Part shown: positions 51,979 to 62,424 of the stretch, one piece after another
How the letters are laid out: each line of letters begins with the position of its first letter
Position numbering within the stretch: the first letter of the stretch is position 1
Assembly (NCBI GenBank): GCA_036490475.1
Contig: DASXDT010000006.1
Span: 1,054,001-1,118,000, forward strand
From: Candidatus Tumulicola sp.
GTDB lineage: Bacteria > Vulcanimicrobiota > Vulcanimicrobiia > Vulcanimicrobiales > Vulcanimicrobiaceae
Length of the DNA: 64,000 nucleotides
Direction of reading: 5' to 3'
The notes under the pieces: model-generated
What the model was told of the DNA's origin: nothing
What the model saw: only the letters and a program-made list of their open reading frames with translations
Database searches by the model: none
Position numbers and translations under genes: made by a program

Positions 51979-53394
51979 ATGCTGGGAATTTTTTCGCGCA
52001 TCCGTCTGTGGCCGCTGGTCGCGGCCGCCGGTTTGTTGCTGAGCGCGTGCGGTGGCGGAGGGGGCGGCGGCAGTTCGAGCGTGCCCAATCCGACGGCACA
52101 GCCCACGACCAATCCGGCGCAACCGATCCAACACGTTATTATCATGATTCAGGAAAATCGCACCCCGGACCAGCTTTTTCAGGCGTTTCCGGGCGCCGAC
52201 ACGCAATCGTACGGATACACGCATACCGGTGAGAAAGTCAATCTGCACAAGGTTGCGCTGCGATCGCCGTTCACGCCGAGCAATTATTACATCGACTTCA
52301 AAGACGATTGCAACAGCAAAACCGGCCCTCCGGGAAAAGATTGCCAGATGAATGGCTTCGATCTACCGCCGATCGGAGGCCATCCTCCGGGAACGCAGAC
52401 GTATCAGTTCGTTAACCCGGCCGACATCGAGCCGTATTGGTCGATCGCCAAACAATACGTGCTGGGCGATCGCATGTTCCAAACGCAAGGCAGCGGAAGT
52501 TTTACGGCGCACCAAGATCTGATCCGCGGCGGCACCGCCATCAACGACTCGCAGTCGGAAATCGACTTTCCTTGGAATAAGCAGAACGCTTTCGGTCACT
52601 GGGGATGCGACGATCTCCAGGGATCGACGACCGCGCTGATCACCAATAAACTGCAATATTTGGGTGCGTCGCCGCACCCCGGCTATACGCCGCCGGGGCC
52701 GTTTCCGTGTTTTAAGTATACGACGCTGCGCGATCTGCTCGATGCGAAATCGATCGGCTGGAAATACTACGTGCCGGAGTTTACTACCGATCTCGGCGGC
52801 TCGCTGTGGAACGCGTTCGACGCGATTCACGACGTCCGCTACGGATCGGAGTGGGGCACCAACGTGCAGTGGCCGCAAACCAACGTGCTCAAGGATATCG
52901 CCAACGGACAACTGGCATCGGTCAGTTGGGTGATCCCCGATTTTGTCAACTCCGATCACCCGGGAGCATCGTCCGACACGGGGCCGTCGTGGGTGGCCTC
53001 GGTCGTCAACGCCGTCGGCAACAGCCAATACTGGAAGTCGACGGCGATCGTCGTCGTCTGGGACGACTGGGGCGGATTTTACGATCACGTCCCGCCGCCG
53101 TTCGTCGACGCACAAGGCGGCTTGGGCTTCCGCGTGCCGTTACTGGTGGTGTCACCGTACGCCAAAGCCGGCTACGTTTCGCACACGCAATACGAGTTCG
53201 GCAGCATCGTTCGTTTCGTCGAGGACAACTGGAATTTAGGTCGCCTCAATACGACCGACACGCGAGCCGCCAACATTCTGGACTGCTTCGATTTCAAGCA
53301 GCAGCCGCGTGCGTTTTCGACCATCCAAGCCAAGTATTCCCGCGCGTTTTTCTTGAAGCAAAAGCCCTCGTATCACTGGGTCGACAGCAACTAA
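51979..53394 (+). CDS. Phosphoesterase-family lipoprotein, dispersed copy C
   Basis: Third PF04185-type lipoprotein, 471 residues. The lipobox is LLLSACGG with a Gly run. IQENRTPDQLFQAFPGAD is near residue 55, TAHQDLIRGGTAIN near 180, [20 protein letters not shown] near 330 (in part), and [14 protein letters not shown] near 360. The catalytic region differs from copies A and B (TPDQL in place of SFDNL/SLDNL), and an extra segment with Cys residues (DDCNSKTGPPGKDC) is inserted near 110. It is distant from the tandem pair, so this is an older duplication or a different function. Confidence 0.9.
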   Translation: MLGIFSRIRLWPLVAAAGLLLSACGGGGGGGSSSVPNPTAQPTTNPAQPIQHVIIMIQENRTPDQLFQAFPGADTQSYGYTHTGEKVNLHKVALRSPFTPSNYYIDFKDDCNSKTGPPGKDCQMNGFDLPPIGGHPPGTQTYQFVNPADIEPYWSIAKQYVLGDRMFQTQGSGSFTAHQDLIRGGTAINDSQSEIDFPWNKQNAFGHWGCDDLQGSTTALITNKLQYLGASPHPGYTPPGPFPCFKYTTLRDLLDAKSIGWKYYVPEFTTDLGGSLWNAFDAIHDVRYGSEWGTNVQWPQTNVLKDIANGQLASVSWVIPDFVNSDHPGASSDTGPSWVASVVNAVGNSQYWKSTAIVVVWDDWGGFYDHVPPPFVDAQGGLGFRVPLLVVSPYAKAGYVSHTQYEFGSIVRFVEDNWNLGRLNTTDTRAANILDCFDFKQQPRAFSTIQAKYSRAFFLKQKPSYHWVDSN

Positions 53395-53448
53395 CGGCGG
53401 CACCCCGGCATAGGTTCAACGGGCCTCTGTGGCGAAGATACAAGGCCC

Positions 53449-55953
53449 TTGAATAACGATATTATCCGCCAGGTCAACGTCGAAGATGAAATGCGGGAGA
53501 GCTATCTCTCGTATGCCATGTCCGTCATCGCTTCGCGCGCGCTGCCGGACGTTCGCGACGGCCTAAAACCAGTTCAGCGGCGCATCCTGTACGCGATGCG
53601 CGAGATGGGATTCGACCCGTCCAAGCAGCACCGTAAGTGTGCCGGTATCATCGGCGAAGTGCTCAAGAGCTATCACCCGCATGGTGACAGTTCGGTGTAC
53701 GACGCATTGGTGCGGCTGGCGCAAGACTTTACCATGCGCTACAAGTTGGTCGACGGACACGGCAACTTCGGTTCGATCGACCCCGATCCGCCGGCCGCCT
53801 ACCGGTATACCGAAGCGCGTCTCGCCCGCACGGCGCTGGAGATGCTCGGCGATATCGATAAAGAAACCGTCGGCTTCGTTCCGAATTTCGACAATCAGGG
53901 CGTCGAGCCGACCGTGCTTCCGGGCCGCATGCCGCAGTTGCTGGTCAATGGATCGTCGGGCATCGCCGTCGGAATGGCGACCAACATTCCGCCGCACAAT
54001 CTCACCGAAATTTCCAACGCGATCGTCGCCCTGATCGACGAGCCGGACATCACCGACGACGCGTTGATCGATCACGTGAGCGGTCCCGACTTTCCGACCG
54101 GCGGGACCATTCTCGGCATCGAGGCGATCCGCGAGGCGTATCGTACCGGTCGCGGTTCGATTGCCATTCGCGGCAAGGCCGAAATCGTCGAAGAGAACGG
54201 CCGCTACAAGATCGTCATCACCGAGATTCCGTATCAGGTCTATAAGTCGCGCATCGTCGAAGCCATCGCCGAAGCGCATTCGGAAAAGCGGATTCAAGGC
54301 ATCGCGCGGCTCGACGATGAGTCGAACCGCAAGGGTATGCGCGTCGTCGTCGAGTTGCAACGATCGGCGACGCCAAAAGTCGTGCTTAACCAGCTCTTCA
54401 AGCACACGCCGCTGCAGGCTAGCTTCGGCTTTAATATGCTGGCGCTGGTGCCGGTCGGCCCGCCGCGTGCCGACGGATCGGTCGCGCTCGAACCCCAGGT
54501 GCTGTCGCTCAAACAAATGCTGACGCACTTCATCGACCACCGCAAAATCGTCGTCGTGCGGCGCACGCGGTACGATTTGCGCAAGGCCGAAGAGCGCGCG
54601 CATCTGCTCGAAGGCTACCGCATCGCGCTCGACAACATCGACGAAGTCATCGAGATCGTTCGCGGCAGCCAGACGACCGACGAGGCCAAGAAACGGTTAT
54701 CGGCGCGGTTCGAACTAAGCGACGTGCAGGCGCAGGCGATCGTCGACATGCGTTTGCGGACGTTGGTCGGGCTCGAACGCAAGAAAATCGAGGACGAATA
54801 CGCAGAACTCATAAAGACGATCGCAGAATTGACCGATATCCTCAACAGTCCGCGACGCATAGCCGAGATTATCAAAGGCGAAACGCTCGAACTCAAGCGG
54901 CGTTTCGGCGACGAGCGGCGGACCAGCATCGAAGCCGCCGACAACGAAATTTCGATGGAACAGCTGATTCCGAACGTCGAGGTCGTCGTTACCTACACCG
55001 TGGGCGGCTACATCAAACGCGTTAGCCTCGATACGTTCCGGACGCAGAATCGCGGCGGTCGCGGCGTTACCGGCATTTCCAACCTCAAGCGCGAGGACGT
55101 CGTCCGCAATTTCTTCGTGACGAAGACGCACGACCACGTCCTGTTTTTCAGCAACAAGGGCCGAGTGTATCGTTTACGCGGGTACGAAATTCCGGACACG
55201 ACGCGCCAAGCGCGCGGAACCGCGTTGGTCAACCTGCTGACGTTGCCGCCGGGCGAAGAAGTGTCGGCCGTTTTCCCGACCGACACGTTTGCCGGCGAGC
55301 AATACCTCGTCATGATCACGCGTCGCGGCGTCATCAAAAAGACCAAGCTCGCGGAGTTCGCCAACGTCCGGCGCAACGGTCTCAATGCGATCAATCTCGA
55401 TGAAGACGACGAATTGCTGGCCGTCAATCTGTCGGACGGCTCGCACGACATCATTCTCGCATCGACGATCGGCATGGCGGTTCATTTCAACGAGCGTAAC
55501 GTCCGCCCGATGGGCCGCAACGCACGCGGCGTCAAAGCGATGACCTTGGATCCCGGCGACTCGATCGTCGCGATGGATATCGTCGAAGATAACCGGCGCG
55601 AGGTGCTGCTCGTCACGACGCTGGCGTTCGGCAAGCGCACGCCGATCGACGATTACCGGCACACGTCGCGCGGCGGCAAGGGTGTCAAAGCGTTCGCGCG
55701 GCAACGCGACGACGTCGGCAAGGTCATCGATCAGATCCTCGTCGCGCCCGACGATGAGGTGCTCATGATCACCAGCGGAAATCAAGTCATCCGTCTCAAG
55801 GTGAACGAGATCCGCAAGACCGGCCGCGACGCAAAGGGCGTGCGACTGCAACGTCTGGGCGAAGGCGAAGAGGTCGTCGCGATCACGAACTTGGGCAAAC
55901 AGGTCGCACAGCTTACCGACATCACCGGCGAGCCGCAGCAGCCCGAGTTGTAG
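53449..55953 (+). CDS. gyrA: DNA gyrase subunit A
   Basis: Breakage-reunion subunit of gyrase, 834 residues. The start region [17 protein letters not shown] and [21 protein letters not shown] (in part) is canonical. The active-site Tyr is about residue 120 in [10 protein letters not shown]. The GyrA box is seen as QNRGGRG near residue 525, so this is gyrase and not ParC, and the six beta-pinwheel repeats follow. The TTG at 53449 gives a normal N-terminal length; AAGG lies only 3 nt upstream. gyrB is not in the window. Confidence 0.96.
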   Translation: MNNDIIRQVNVEDEMRESYLSYAMSVIASRALPDVRDGLKPVQRRILYAMREMGFDPSKQHRKCAGIIGEVLKSYHPHGDSSVYDALVRLAQDFTMRYKLVDGHGNFGSIDPDPPAAYRYTEARLARTALEMLGDIDKETVGFVPNFDNQGVEPTVLPGRMPQLLVNGSSGIAVGMATNIPPHNLTEISNAIVALIDEPDITDDALIDHVSGPDFPTGGTILGIEAIREAYRTGRGSIAIRGKAEIVEENGRYKIVITEIPYQVYKSRIVEAIAEAHSEKRIQGIARLDDESNRKGMRVVVELQRSATPKVVLNQLFKHTPLQASFGFNMLALVPVGPPRADGSVALEPQVLSLKQMLTHFIDHRKIVVVRRTRYDLRKAEERAHLLEGYRIALDNIDEVIEIVRGSQTTDEAKKRLSARFELSDVQAQAIVDMRLRTLVGLERKKIEDEYAELIKTIAELTDILNSPRRIAEIIKGETLELKRRFGDERRTSIEAADNEISMEQLIPNVEVVVTYTVGGYIKRVSLDTFRTQNRGGRGVTGISNLKREDVVRNFFVTKTHDHVLFFSNKGRVYRLRGYEIPDTTRQARGTALVNLLTLPPGEEVSAVFPTDTFAGEQYLVMITRRGVIKKTKLAEFANVRRNGLNAINLDEDDELLAVNLSDGSHDIILASTIGMAVHFNERNVRPMGRNARGVKAMTLDPGDSIVAMDIVEDNRREVLLVTTLAFGKRTPIDDYRHTSRGGKGVKAFARQRDDVGKVIDQILVAPDDEVLMITSGNQVIRLKVNEIRKTGRDAKGVRLQRLGEGEEVVAITNLGKQVAQLTDITGEPQQPEL

Positions 55954-55979
55954 TTCGGCTGCGGGCCGCCACGCAGCAA

Positions 55980-56007
55980 CCCCGGCCGGAAGGCGCGCCG
56001 GCTGGGG
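55980..56007. repeat. Hairpin between gyrA and trxA without U-run
   Basis: CCCCGGCCGG (55980-55989), an 8-nt loop and CCGGCTGGGG (55998-56007) form a 10-bp stem with one G-T pair. No T-run follows, so it may slow RNA decay or act as a weak terminator. Confidence 0.4.
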
Positions 56008-56073
56008 ATGAACGTTGGAAACCTCCGAGCCGCGGAGGCGATTATAGAGCTTGGAGGTATATCCAGAAACACA

Positions 56074-56400
56074 ATGAGTGCATTAGCCGACGTAACTCAG
56101 GCGAACTTCGACGCCGAGGTATTACAAAACGCGCAGCCGGTGCTGGTCGACTTTTGGGCGCCCTGGTGCGGCCCGTGCCGCATGCTGAGCCCGGTCGTCG
56201 AAAAGGTCGCAGCCGCGAACGAGAGCAAGGCGAAATTCGTCAAGCTGAACACCGACGACAACCCCAACATCGCGGGGCAATATCAAGTTTCGGGGATTCC
56301 GTGCTTGATTCTGTTCAAGGGTGGACAGGCCGTGGATCGTATCGTCGGTTACGTGCCCGAGGGCACGATCTCGTCGATGCTCGCGCGCCACGTCGCTTAA
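56074..56400 (+). CDS. trxA: Thioredoxin
   Basis: Cytoplasmic disulfide reductase of 108 residues, the normal length. The redox site is WCGPC with Cys32 and Cys35, the cis-Pro is in VSGIPCLILF, and VDFWAPW precedes the site. The frame is open to 56008, but the ATG at 56074 gives the normal start; GGAGG lies 16 nt upstream, rather far. It follows gyrA after 120 bp that holds only a hairpin. Confidence 0.96.
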   Translation: MSALADVTQANFDAEVLQNAQPVLVDFWAPWCGPCRMLSPVVEKVAAANESKAKFVKLNTDDNPNIAGQYQVSGIPCLILFKGGQAVDRIVGYVPEGTISSMLARHVA

Positions 56401-56403
56401 CCG

Positions 56404-57960
56404 TTAGGCAGGTTCGCTAAACCAGCCCGACGGTTTAACGTCGAGGTTGATGTTGATCTGTTTGACCTCGGTGTAGGCGTCGTACCCGTAGGTTCCCAGT
56501 TCGCTTCCGAACCCAGAACGTTTCATACCGCCCCACGGTGCTTCGTTGTACGTGGGGTGGTATGTGTTTATCCAGGTAATTCCGGCGCGGAACCCGCGCA
56601 CCATCCTGTGCGCTTTGGCAGCATCTTGCGTGAACACCGCCGCGGCCAAGCCGTAGTCGGTATCGTTGGCGACGCGCAGCGCTTCGTCTTCACCAACGAA
56701 CGTTTGCACCACCAGAACCGGGCCGAAAATTTCCTCGCGCACCACGCGCATTGCGGGTCGCGTGTCGGTGAAGATCGTCGGCGCGATATAATTTCCGCCC
56801 GCCAGCGCGCCGCCTAAACGTTCGCCGCCACACAGTAGGCGCGCGCCTTCGTCGACACCCGTCGCGATGTAGCGTTCGACGCGTTCGCGTTGCAGCGCCG
56901 AAACCAACGGTCCCATCTCGGTTTGCGGATCGAAACCGTCGCCGACCCGAATTCGCATCGCCTTGCCGGCCAGACGCTCGAGGAATCGTTCCGCGATGCT
57001 GCGTTCGAGCACCAGTCGCGATCCGGCCGAGCAGACTTGGCCGGCGTTCATGAAAATTCCGAACAGTGCGTAGTCGACCGCCGTCTCGAAGTCGGCGTCG
57101 GCGAACACGACGTTAGGCGATTTACCGCCCAGCTCCAGGGAGACTTTCGTGAGATTCGGTCCGGCCGCCGCAAGAATTTGCTTGGCGGTATGGGTGCCGC
57201 CGGTGAAGGCAATTTTGTCGACCAGCGTGCTCGCTGCAATTGCAGCGCCCACGACGGGACCGGCGCCGGGCAAGATGTTCACGACCCCCGGCGGAACGCC
57301 GCACGCCTCAAAGATCGCCGCCAACCGGATCGCCGACAGCGGCGTATTCTCCGCCGGCTTGAGTACGCAGACGTTGCCGGCCGCTAGCGCCGGCGCGAGC
57401 TTCCAGACCGCCATGAGCAGCGGATAGTTCCATGGCACGATCTGACCGCACACGCCGATCGGTTGGCGGATGGTAAAGCTGGCCGTTTGACCGGGAACGT
57501 CGAAGGTTTGCCCGTGTGGTTTGGTCGTGAGTCCGGCGTAGTAGCGAAAACAATCCGCCGCGTCGGCGGCATCCATCAGCGTTTCGCGCAGCGGTTTACC
57601 GCCGTCGAGCGTGTCGATTCGCGCAAATTCGTCGCGCGCGGCGTCGATCGCATCGGCGATCCGGAAGAGCACTGCGGCGCGTTCGGTTGCAGTGGCGCGC
57701 GGCCAAGGTCCGTCGTCGAACGCGCGGCGCGCGGCGGTCAGAGCGGCTTCGACGTCCGCCGGCCCGGCTTCGGCGACGACCGCAATCGTTTCGCCGGTCG
57801 ATGGATCGATCGAGTTGCGAATGGCGCCGTCGAGCGCGGTGCAAAAACGTCCGTCGAGGTACAACGGCACGTCGCCGTCGAGGCGTGGGACGGAGTGAAG
57901 GACGTCGGCCGCCTTGGGACGCGGCGTGCCGGCGAGGTCAACGGTGTGCATGGTCTGCAA
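56404..57960 (-). CDS. NAD(P)-dependent aldehyde dehydrogenase
   Basis: ALDH superfamily enzyme of 518 residues that oxidises an aldehyde to an acid. The cofactor-binding GFTGGTHTAKQIL-type loop reads AFTGGTHTAKQI, the Glu is in LELGGKSPNVVF, and the catalytic Cys is in NAGQVCSAGSR near residue 305. PWNYPLLMAVWKLAPAL and GPVLVVQTF are also clear. Betaine aldehyde or gamma-aminobutyraldehyde branches are possible. GGAG lies 7 nt before TTG 57960; ATG 57951 is the other start. It ends 4 bp from the convergent trxA. Confidence 0.92.
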   Translation of the reverse strand: MQTMHTVDLAGTPRPKAADVLHSVPRLDGDVPLYLDGRFCTALDGAIRNSIDPSTGETIAVVAEAGPADVEAALTAARRAFDDGPWPRATATERAAVLFRIADAIDAARDEFARIDTLDGGKPLRETLMDAADAADCFRYYAGLTTKPHGQTFDVPGQTASFTIRQPIGVCGQIVPWNYPLLMAVWKLAPALAAGNVCVLKPAENTPLSAIRLAAIFEACGVPPGVVNILPGAGPVVGAAIAASTLVDKIAFTGGTHTAKQILAAAGPNLTKVSLELGGKSPNVVFADADFETAVDYALFGIFMNAGQVCSAGSRLVLERSIAERFLERLAGKAMRIRVGDGFDPQTEMGPLVSALQRERVERYIATGVDEGARLLCGGERLGGALAGGNYIAPTIFTDTRPAMRVVREEIFGPVLVVQTFVGEDEALRVANDTDYGLAAAVFTQDAAKAHRMVRGFRAGITWINTYHPTYNEAPWGGMKRSGFGSELGTYGYDAYTEVKQININLDVKPSGWFSEPA

Positions 57961-58001
57961 CAAGCTTCTCCACGCCCGGCGGCCGCCCCGCGAGACTGCG
58001 C

Positions 58002-58670
58002 TTGAGCCACGTCCCCCCGTCCGAAGAAGGCGCGCTCGACGGGCGGATCATCGAGCTGATCGAGTCGGCGCATCGCGCCGAGCCCTGGGCGTTGGGCTCG
58101 ACCCTCCTCGCGCTCGCTCGCCGGCTCGATCTTCCCGAGCCGCCGTTGCTCGATCGATTGCGCACGTTGGTCGAGGACGGCCGGCTGGTTCGGAGATTCG
58201 GCTATTTCGCGCTGTCCGGCCACACCGTCGTTCTGTCGCCCGAACAGCAAGCGTTTTTCGCAGCGCTGCTGCCGGAAGGCGACATGCCGGCACCGATAGC
58301 GTATGCGTCGCTCGCGAGTGACGTGCGGAGCAGCGGTGTCGCCGGGATCGCCAAAGCATTCGACACGTTGCTCGCGACCGGAGCGCTGATACGCGTCGGA
58401 AACGATTGTTACCGGGGCGCGCAGATTGCCGCGATGCGGCGGCAGATCGAGGCGCACTTTCGTGGGAACGCGCGGCTGACGGTTGCGGAGTTCCGCGACT
58501 TCGCACGAACGACGCGGAAGCATGCGGTGCCGCTGCTCGAGTGGTTCGACGATCGCGGTGTGACGTCGCGTGACGGAGTCGACCGCGTGCGCGGCGACGC
58601 GTCGTTAGTGGTGAACGAGCGTAGCGATTCCCACGATGAGCTCCAACGCAATCAACACGATCACGATTAG
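58002..58670 (+). CDS. Orphan SelB C-terminal winged-helix module
   Basis: The roughly 222 residues match only the C-terminal winged-helix domains of the selenocysteine elongation factor SelB. The last domain has TVAEFRDFARTTRKHAVPLLE followed by WFDDRGVTSR (in part), the RNA-binding WH4 pattern. A WH pair with LDLPEPPLLDRLRTLVEDG and a further unit with YASLASDVRSSGVAGI precede it. The GTPase half is absent: upstream DNA is the antisense of the aldehyde dehydrogenase gene, and the frame has only a weak TTG at 58002. It is probably a remnant or a domain-only RNA-binding protein. The end overlaps the next convergent gene by 66 bp. Confidence 0.6.
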   Translation: MSHVPPSEEGALDGRIIELIESAHRAEPWALGSTLLALARRLDLPEPPLLDRLRTLVEDGRLVRRFGYFALSGHTVVLSPEQQAFFAALLPEGDMPAPIAYASLASDVRSSGVAGIAKAFDTLLATGALIRVGNDCYRGAQIAAMRRQIEAHFRGNARLTVAEFRDFARTTRKHAVPLLEWFDDRGVTSRDGVDRVRGDASLVVNERSDSHDELQRNQHDHD

Positions 58671-59696
58671 CTCGAGAAACTCGTCGCGACGGCTGCGCGC
58701 GTCGTCGGTGAAGAAGCCGTAGATTTCGCCGATGCTGGCCAGTTTGCGATCGATCTGCCGTTGCCAGTCGGCCAGTCCGAGCCGTTGCGCCGCGGTCCGA
58801 TAGATTCGCGCGTCGTACGCATCGCCAACTACTTTCAACGCATTGCTGGAGCGGTCGATCAACTCCAAGACGTCGACGATCAAGTACCGCAACGAGTCGG
58901 CGCGATCGGCTTCGCGGCGTCCCAGCAGCGACCGTCCCAAACGGCGCGACCCGAGATCGTAAATTCGATCGAGTTCGCGATCGAGCAATGCGTCGTAGGT
59001 GCGCAACTCGAGCAGCTGCGAATTGGCGAATTCGAGAATATCTTCGACGGCGCGTGCGTTGTCGGGCCGGTCGAAGATAAACGACGTATCCCACTGCACG
59101 ACCGTCAAGTCGTCTTCGAAGTACGAAAAGCGGGTTCGCAGCGCTTCGACGCGCTCGTCTTCGGCCAGGCGCCGGCGTTCGCCTAACAGCAATCCGGCCA
59201 GTACGTTCGGATCGCGTTCGAGTAACTCGGTTGCGCCGGTGCTTTCGGCAAACCGGTGCACGCTGACGATAAAATAGTCTTCGACCAGCGGCACGTGCCG
59301 GTCGTCCAGATCGTCGGCATGTTCGTCGCAGAATCGCTGCATCAACTCGGATGCTAGGGCGAGCGCCGAGCCGTCGGTGCGAACCCGATCCGCGAGTGCG
59401 ACGAGTTCCGCCCACGGGCCGGCCGCATCGAACGTAAGGCGCAGCGAGACCACGCCGTATTCGTAGGCTTTCAGCCGAAGCTGACAATCGCCGCCGGCCG
59501 CGCGCCCCTCGCCGAGCTCGACGATCGCCGGGGGCACGACGAACTGCAAGTAGCCGGGAAAAACGCGACCGTCGCGCGGCGCGCCCGCCCCGGCCGGAAC
59601 GTGGGCGACGCGACCGTCGAGCGCGGCCAAATCGATCGTATCGGATACGTCGAACAGATAATAGGCGTTGACCGTTCCGGCGGTGACGTCGAGCAT
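58605..59696 (-). CDS. RMD1/DUF155-family membrane protein
   Basis: The 363-residue protein has the plan of Rmd1/RMND1-family proteins: an N-terminal domain with a AYEYGVVSLRLTFD-like strand set, an EDILEFANSQLLELRTYD helical segment near residue 200, and a single C-terminal helix (EFLELIVIVLIALELIVG, near residue 345) preceded by a basic hinge. In eukaryotes the family acts in mitochondrial translation and meiosis; bacterial roles are not known. AAGG lies 9 nt before the ATG. It is divergent from clpB and convergent with the SelB tail gene. Confidence 0.75.
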   Translation of the reverse strand: MLDVTAGTVNAYYLFDVSDTIDLAALDGRVAHVPAGAGAPRDGRVFPGYLQFVVPPAIVELGEGRAAGGDCQLRLKAYEYGVVSLRLTFDAAGPWAELVALADRVRTDGSALALASELMQRFCDEHADDLDDRHVPLVEDYFIVSVHRFAESTGATELLERDPNVLAGLLLGERRRLAEDERVEALRTRFSYFEDDLTVVQWDTSFIFDRPDNARAVEDILEFANSQLLELRTYDALLDRELDRIYDLGSRRLGRSLLGRREADRADSLRYLIVDVLELIDRSSNALKVVGDAYDARIYRTAAQRLGLADWQRQIDRKLASIGEIYGFFTDDARSRRDEFLELIVIVLIALELIVGIATLVHH

Positions 59697-59728
59697 TCTG
59701 CGCGGCCTTAGGCTCGGGAGCGGGAACG

Positions 59729-59757
59729 CCTTCCGGAAGGGCCTGCGACGCTTGAAA
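59729..59757. promoter_or_regulatory. Palindrome and heat-type -35 box in the clpB upstream region
   Basis: CCTTCCGGAAGG is a perfect 12-bp palindrome at 59729-59740. CTTGAAA at 59751-59757 matches the sigma32 -35 consensus, and TTGAAA is close to the sigma70 box. No matching -10 (CCCCAT or TATAAT-like) follows at the right distance, and no CIRCE element is present, so the promoter is not proven. Confidence 0.35.
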
Positions 59758-59796
59758 TAGGAACTGTGATGTGGCTCGTGCGGTTATGGAGAAAAG

Positions 59797-62424
59797 ATGA
59801 ACGTTGAAAAAATGACCGAGCGCGTTAGCGAAGCGCTCAATGCGGCATATTCGCGTGCGTTGGCCGAACATAACACGCAAACCACGCCCGAACACATGCT
59901 GGCGGCCATGCTCGAGCAAGAACGCGGCATCGCGGGAGACATTCTTGCGAAAGCCGGCGCGAACGTGCCGGCGCTCACCCAGCGCGTCGATGAGGCGATC
60001 GGACGTTTACCGCGTTTGAGCGGATCGAATGCGGATAGCGCACAAGTGACGCTATCGCCCGAGCTCGCGCGCGTGATGAATACTGCCGAACACGATGCGA
60101 AATCGTTGCAGGACGACTACACGTCGGTCGAACACGTGCTGCTCGCCATGTCCGAATCTCCGGGCGAGATCGGTCGTTTGCTTCGCGATTCAGGCGTTAC
60201 GCGCGACTCGTTATTGCAAGCGTTGCGCGACGTACGCGGCAATCAACGCGTGACCACCAAAGATCCCGAAGGAACGTATAAGTCGCTGGAGCGCTACGGC
60301 CGCGACCTGACGCTCGAAGCCGAGCGCGGCAAGCTGGACCCGGTGATCGGTCGCGATGAAGAAATTCGCCGCGTCGTACAAGTGCTATCGCGGCGCACCA
60401 AAAACAACCCGGTGCTGATCGGCGAACCTGGCGTCGGCAAAACCGCTATTGTCGAAGGTTTAGCGCAGCGTATCGTTCGTGGGGACGTTCCCGAGGGCTT
60501 AAAAAACAAGCGCGTGGTGTCGCTCGACATGGGCGCGCTGATTGCCGGCGCGAAATATCGCGGCGAGTTCGAAGAGCGCTTGAAAGCCGTGCTCAAAGAC
60601 GTCGCCAACTCCGAAGGCCAGATCGTGCTGTTCATCGACGAGCTGCATACGGTCGTCGGTGCCGGCAAGACCGAAGGCTCGATGGACGCCGGCAACTTGC
60701 TCAAGCCGATGCTCGCGCGCGGCGAGTTGCACATGATCGGCGCCACTACCCTCGACGAGTACCGCAAGTATATCGAAAAGGACGCGGCGTTGGAGCGCCG
60801 TTTCCAACCGATCTTCGTCGGTGAGCCTACCGTGGAAGACACGATTTCGATCCTGCGCGGCCTCAACGAGAAGTACGAAGCGCACCACGGCGTTCGCATC
60901 AAAGACGCAGCGCTCGTGGCAGCCGCCACGATGAGCAATCGCTATATCAGCGATCGCTTCTTACCGGATAAGGCGATCGACCTGGTCGATGAGTCTGCCG
61001 CTAAGCTGCGCACCGAAATCGATTCGATGCCGCAAGAGCTCGACGAGGTTTCTCGTCGCGTCATGCAGCTCGAAATCGAACGCGAAGCGCTTCGTAAAGA
61101 AACCGATAACGCCAGCGTTCGGCGCCTGGAACAACTCGAACGGGAGTTAGCCGAGCTGCGCGAGCGCCAGGCCAAGTTGCGTCTGCAATGGGATGCCGAA
61201 AAGAGTGCATCGATGAAGCTGCGCGGCTTGCGCGAGCGTATCGAGCAGACCAAAGTGCAGATCGAACAGGCCGAACGGCAGTACGATCTGAACCGCGCGG
61301 CCGAGCTGCGCTACGGGCAACTGACGCAACTCGAGCGCGAGCTGAACGAGGCCGAAACGTCTGCTGCTACGCAAAACGGCGCGCGGCTCTCGAAAGAAGA
61401 AGTCGACGAAGACGATATCGCCGAGGTGATCGCACGTTGGACCGGCATTCCGGTGGCGAAACTGCTGGAAGGCGAACGTCAGAAGCTGCTGCATCTCGAA
61501 GACGAGTTGCACAAGCGCGTTATCGGCCAAAACGAAGCGGTAGACGCGGTGGCCGAGGCGGTGTTGCGCAATCGTTCCGGGCTCGCCGATCCCAACCGGC
61601 CGATCGGATCGTTCATTTTCCTCGGACCGACCGGCGTCGGCAAGACCGAGTTGGCGCGAGCGCTAGCCGAGTACTTATTCGACGACGAACGCGCGCTGAT
61701 TCGTATCGACATGTCGGAGTATCAGGAAAAGCACACGGTTGCGCGCCTGATCGGAGCGCCGCCCGGCTACGTCGGCTACGACGAAGGCGGCCAACTGACC
61801 GAAGCCATTCGACGCCGCCCGTACAGCGTGGTGCTGTTCGATGAAATCGAAAAAGCGCACCCGGACGTATTTAACATTTTCTTGCAGATCTTGGACGACG
61901 GGCGTTTGACCGACGGCCAAGGCCGAACCGTCGACTTCAAGAACACGATCGTGATCATGACGTCGAACATCGGCAGCCATCGAATCCTCGAACATCGCGG
62001 AGCGTTCGGCGGCGCCGACTACGCCATCATGCGCGCGACCGTGCTGGACGAGTTACGACAGCACTTCCGCCCCGAGTTCCTCAACCGCGTCGACGAGATC
62101 ATCGTGTTCCACGCGCTCTCGCAAGAACAACTGGAACACATCGTCGATATCCAACTGCAACGATTGCGCAAACGTCTTGCCGAGCGGCGTATCACGCTGG
62201 AGCTCGACGAGGCGGCAAAACGTCACATCGTCAACGTTGGATACGATGCGAACTATGGCGCGCGTCCGCTCAAACGAACGATTCAAAAGGAGCTAGAAAC
62301 GCCGCTGGGCCGAAAAATTCTGGGAGGGGAGATCAACGATGGCGACACCGTCGAGGTTGGATTCGACGACGTCCGCGGCGAGCTGACGTTTACGGTCGCA
62401 TCGAAAGAAACGGTGCCGGCATAA
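59797..62424 (+). CDS. clpB: Disaggregase ClpB
   Basis: Hexameric AAA+ chaperone that frees proteins from aggregates with DnaK, 875 residues. It has an N-domain (1-145, with [11 protein letters not shown]), first Walker [14 protein letters not shown] at about residue 208, first Walker [14 protein letters not shown], a coiled-coil M-domain (about 400-530), second Walker [14 protein letters not shown] at about 610 and second Walker [18 protein letters not shown] lies 5 nt before the ATG. Its stop overlaps the galM start as TAATG. Confidence 0.97.
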   Translation: MNVEKMTERVSEALNAAYSRALAEHNTQTTPEHMLAAMLEQERGIAGDILAKAGANVPALTQRVDEAIGRLPRLSGSNADSAQVTLSPELARVMNTAEHDAKSLQDDYTSVEHVLLAMSESPGEIGRLLRDSGVTRDSLLQALRDVRGNQRVTTKDPEGTYKSLERYGRDLTLEAERGKLDPVIGRDEEIRRVVQVLSRRTKNNPVLIGEPGVGKTAIVEGLAQRIVRGDVPEGLKNKRVVSLDMGALIAGAKYRGEFEERLKAVLKDVANSEGQIVLFIDELHTVVGAGKTEGSMDAGNLLKPMLARGELHMIGATTLDEYRKYIEKDAALERRFQPIFVGEPTVEDTISILRGLNEKYEAHHGVRIKDAALVAAATMSNRYISDRFLPDKAIDLVDESAAKLRTEIDSMPQELDEVSRRVMQLEIEREALRKETDNASVRRLEQLERELAELRERQAKLRLQWDAEKSASMKLRGLRERIEQTKVQIEQAERQYDLNRAAELRYGQLTQLERELNEAETSAATQNGARLSKEEVDEDDIAEVIARWTGIPVAKLLEGERQKLLHLEDELHKRVIGQNEAVDAVAEAVLRNRSGLADPNRPIGSFIFLGPTGVGKTELARALAEYLFDDERALIRIDMSEYQEKHTVARLIGAPPGYVGYDEGGQLTEAIRRRPYSVVLFDEIEKAHPDVFNIFLQILDDGRLTDGQGRTVDFKNTIVIMTSNIGSHRILEHRGAFGGADYAIMRATVLDELRQHFRPEFLNRVDEIIVFHALSQEQLEHIVDIQLQRLRKRLAERRITLELDEAAKRHIVNVGYDANYGARPLKRTIQKELETPLGRKILGGEINDGDTVEVGFDDVRGELTFTVASKETVPA

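Noticed and set aside
59751-59796. Complete sigma32 promoter or CIRCE element before clpB
   Set aside because: Only the CTTGAAA -35 matches; no CCCCAT-like -10 at the right distance and no CIRCE inverted repeat can be found.
58048-59919. 623-codon minus-strand ORF
   Set aside because: Very Arg-rich shadow over the RMD1-like gene; it spans the clpB start and has no family similarity.
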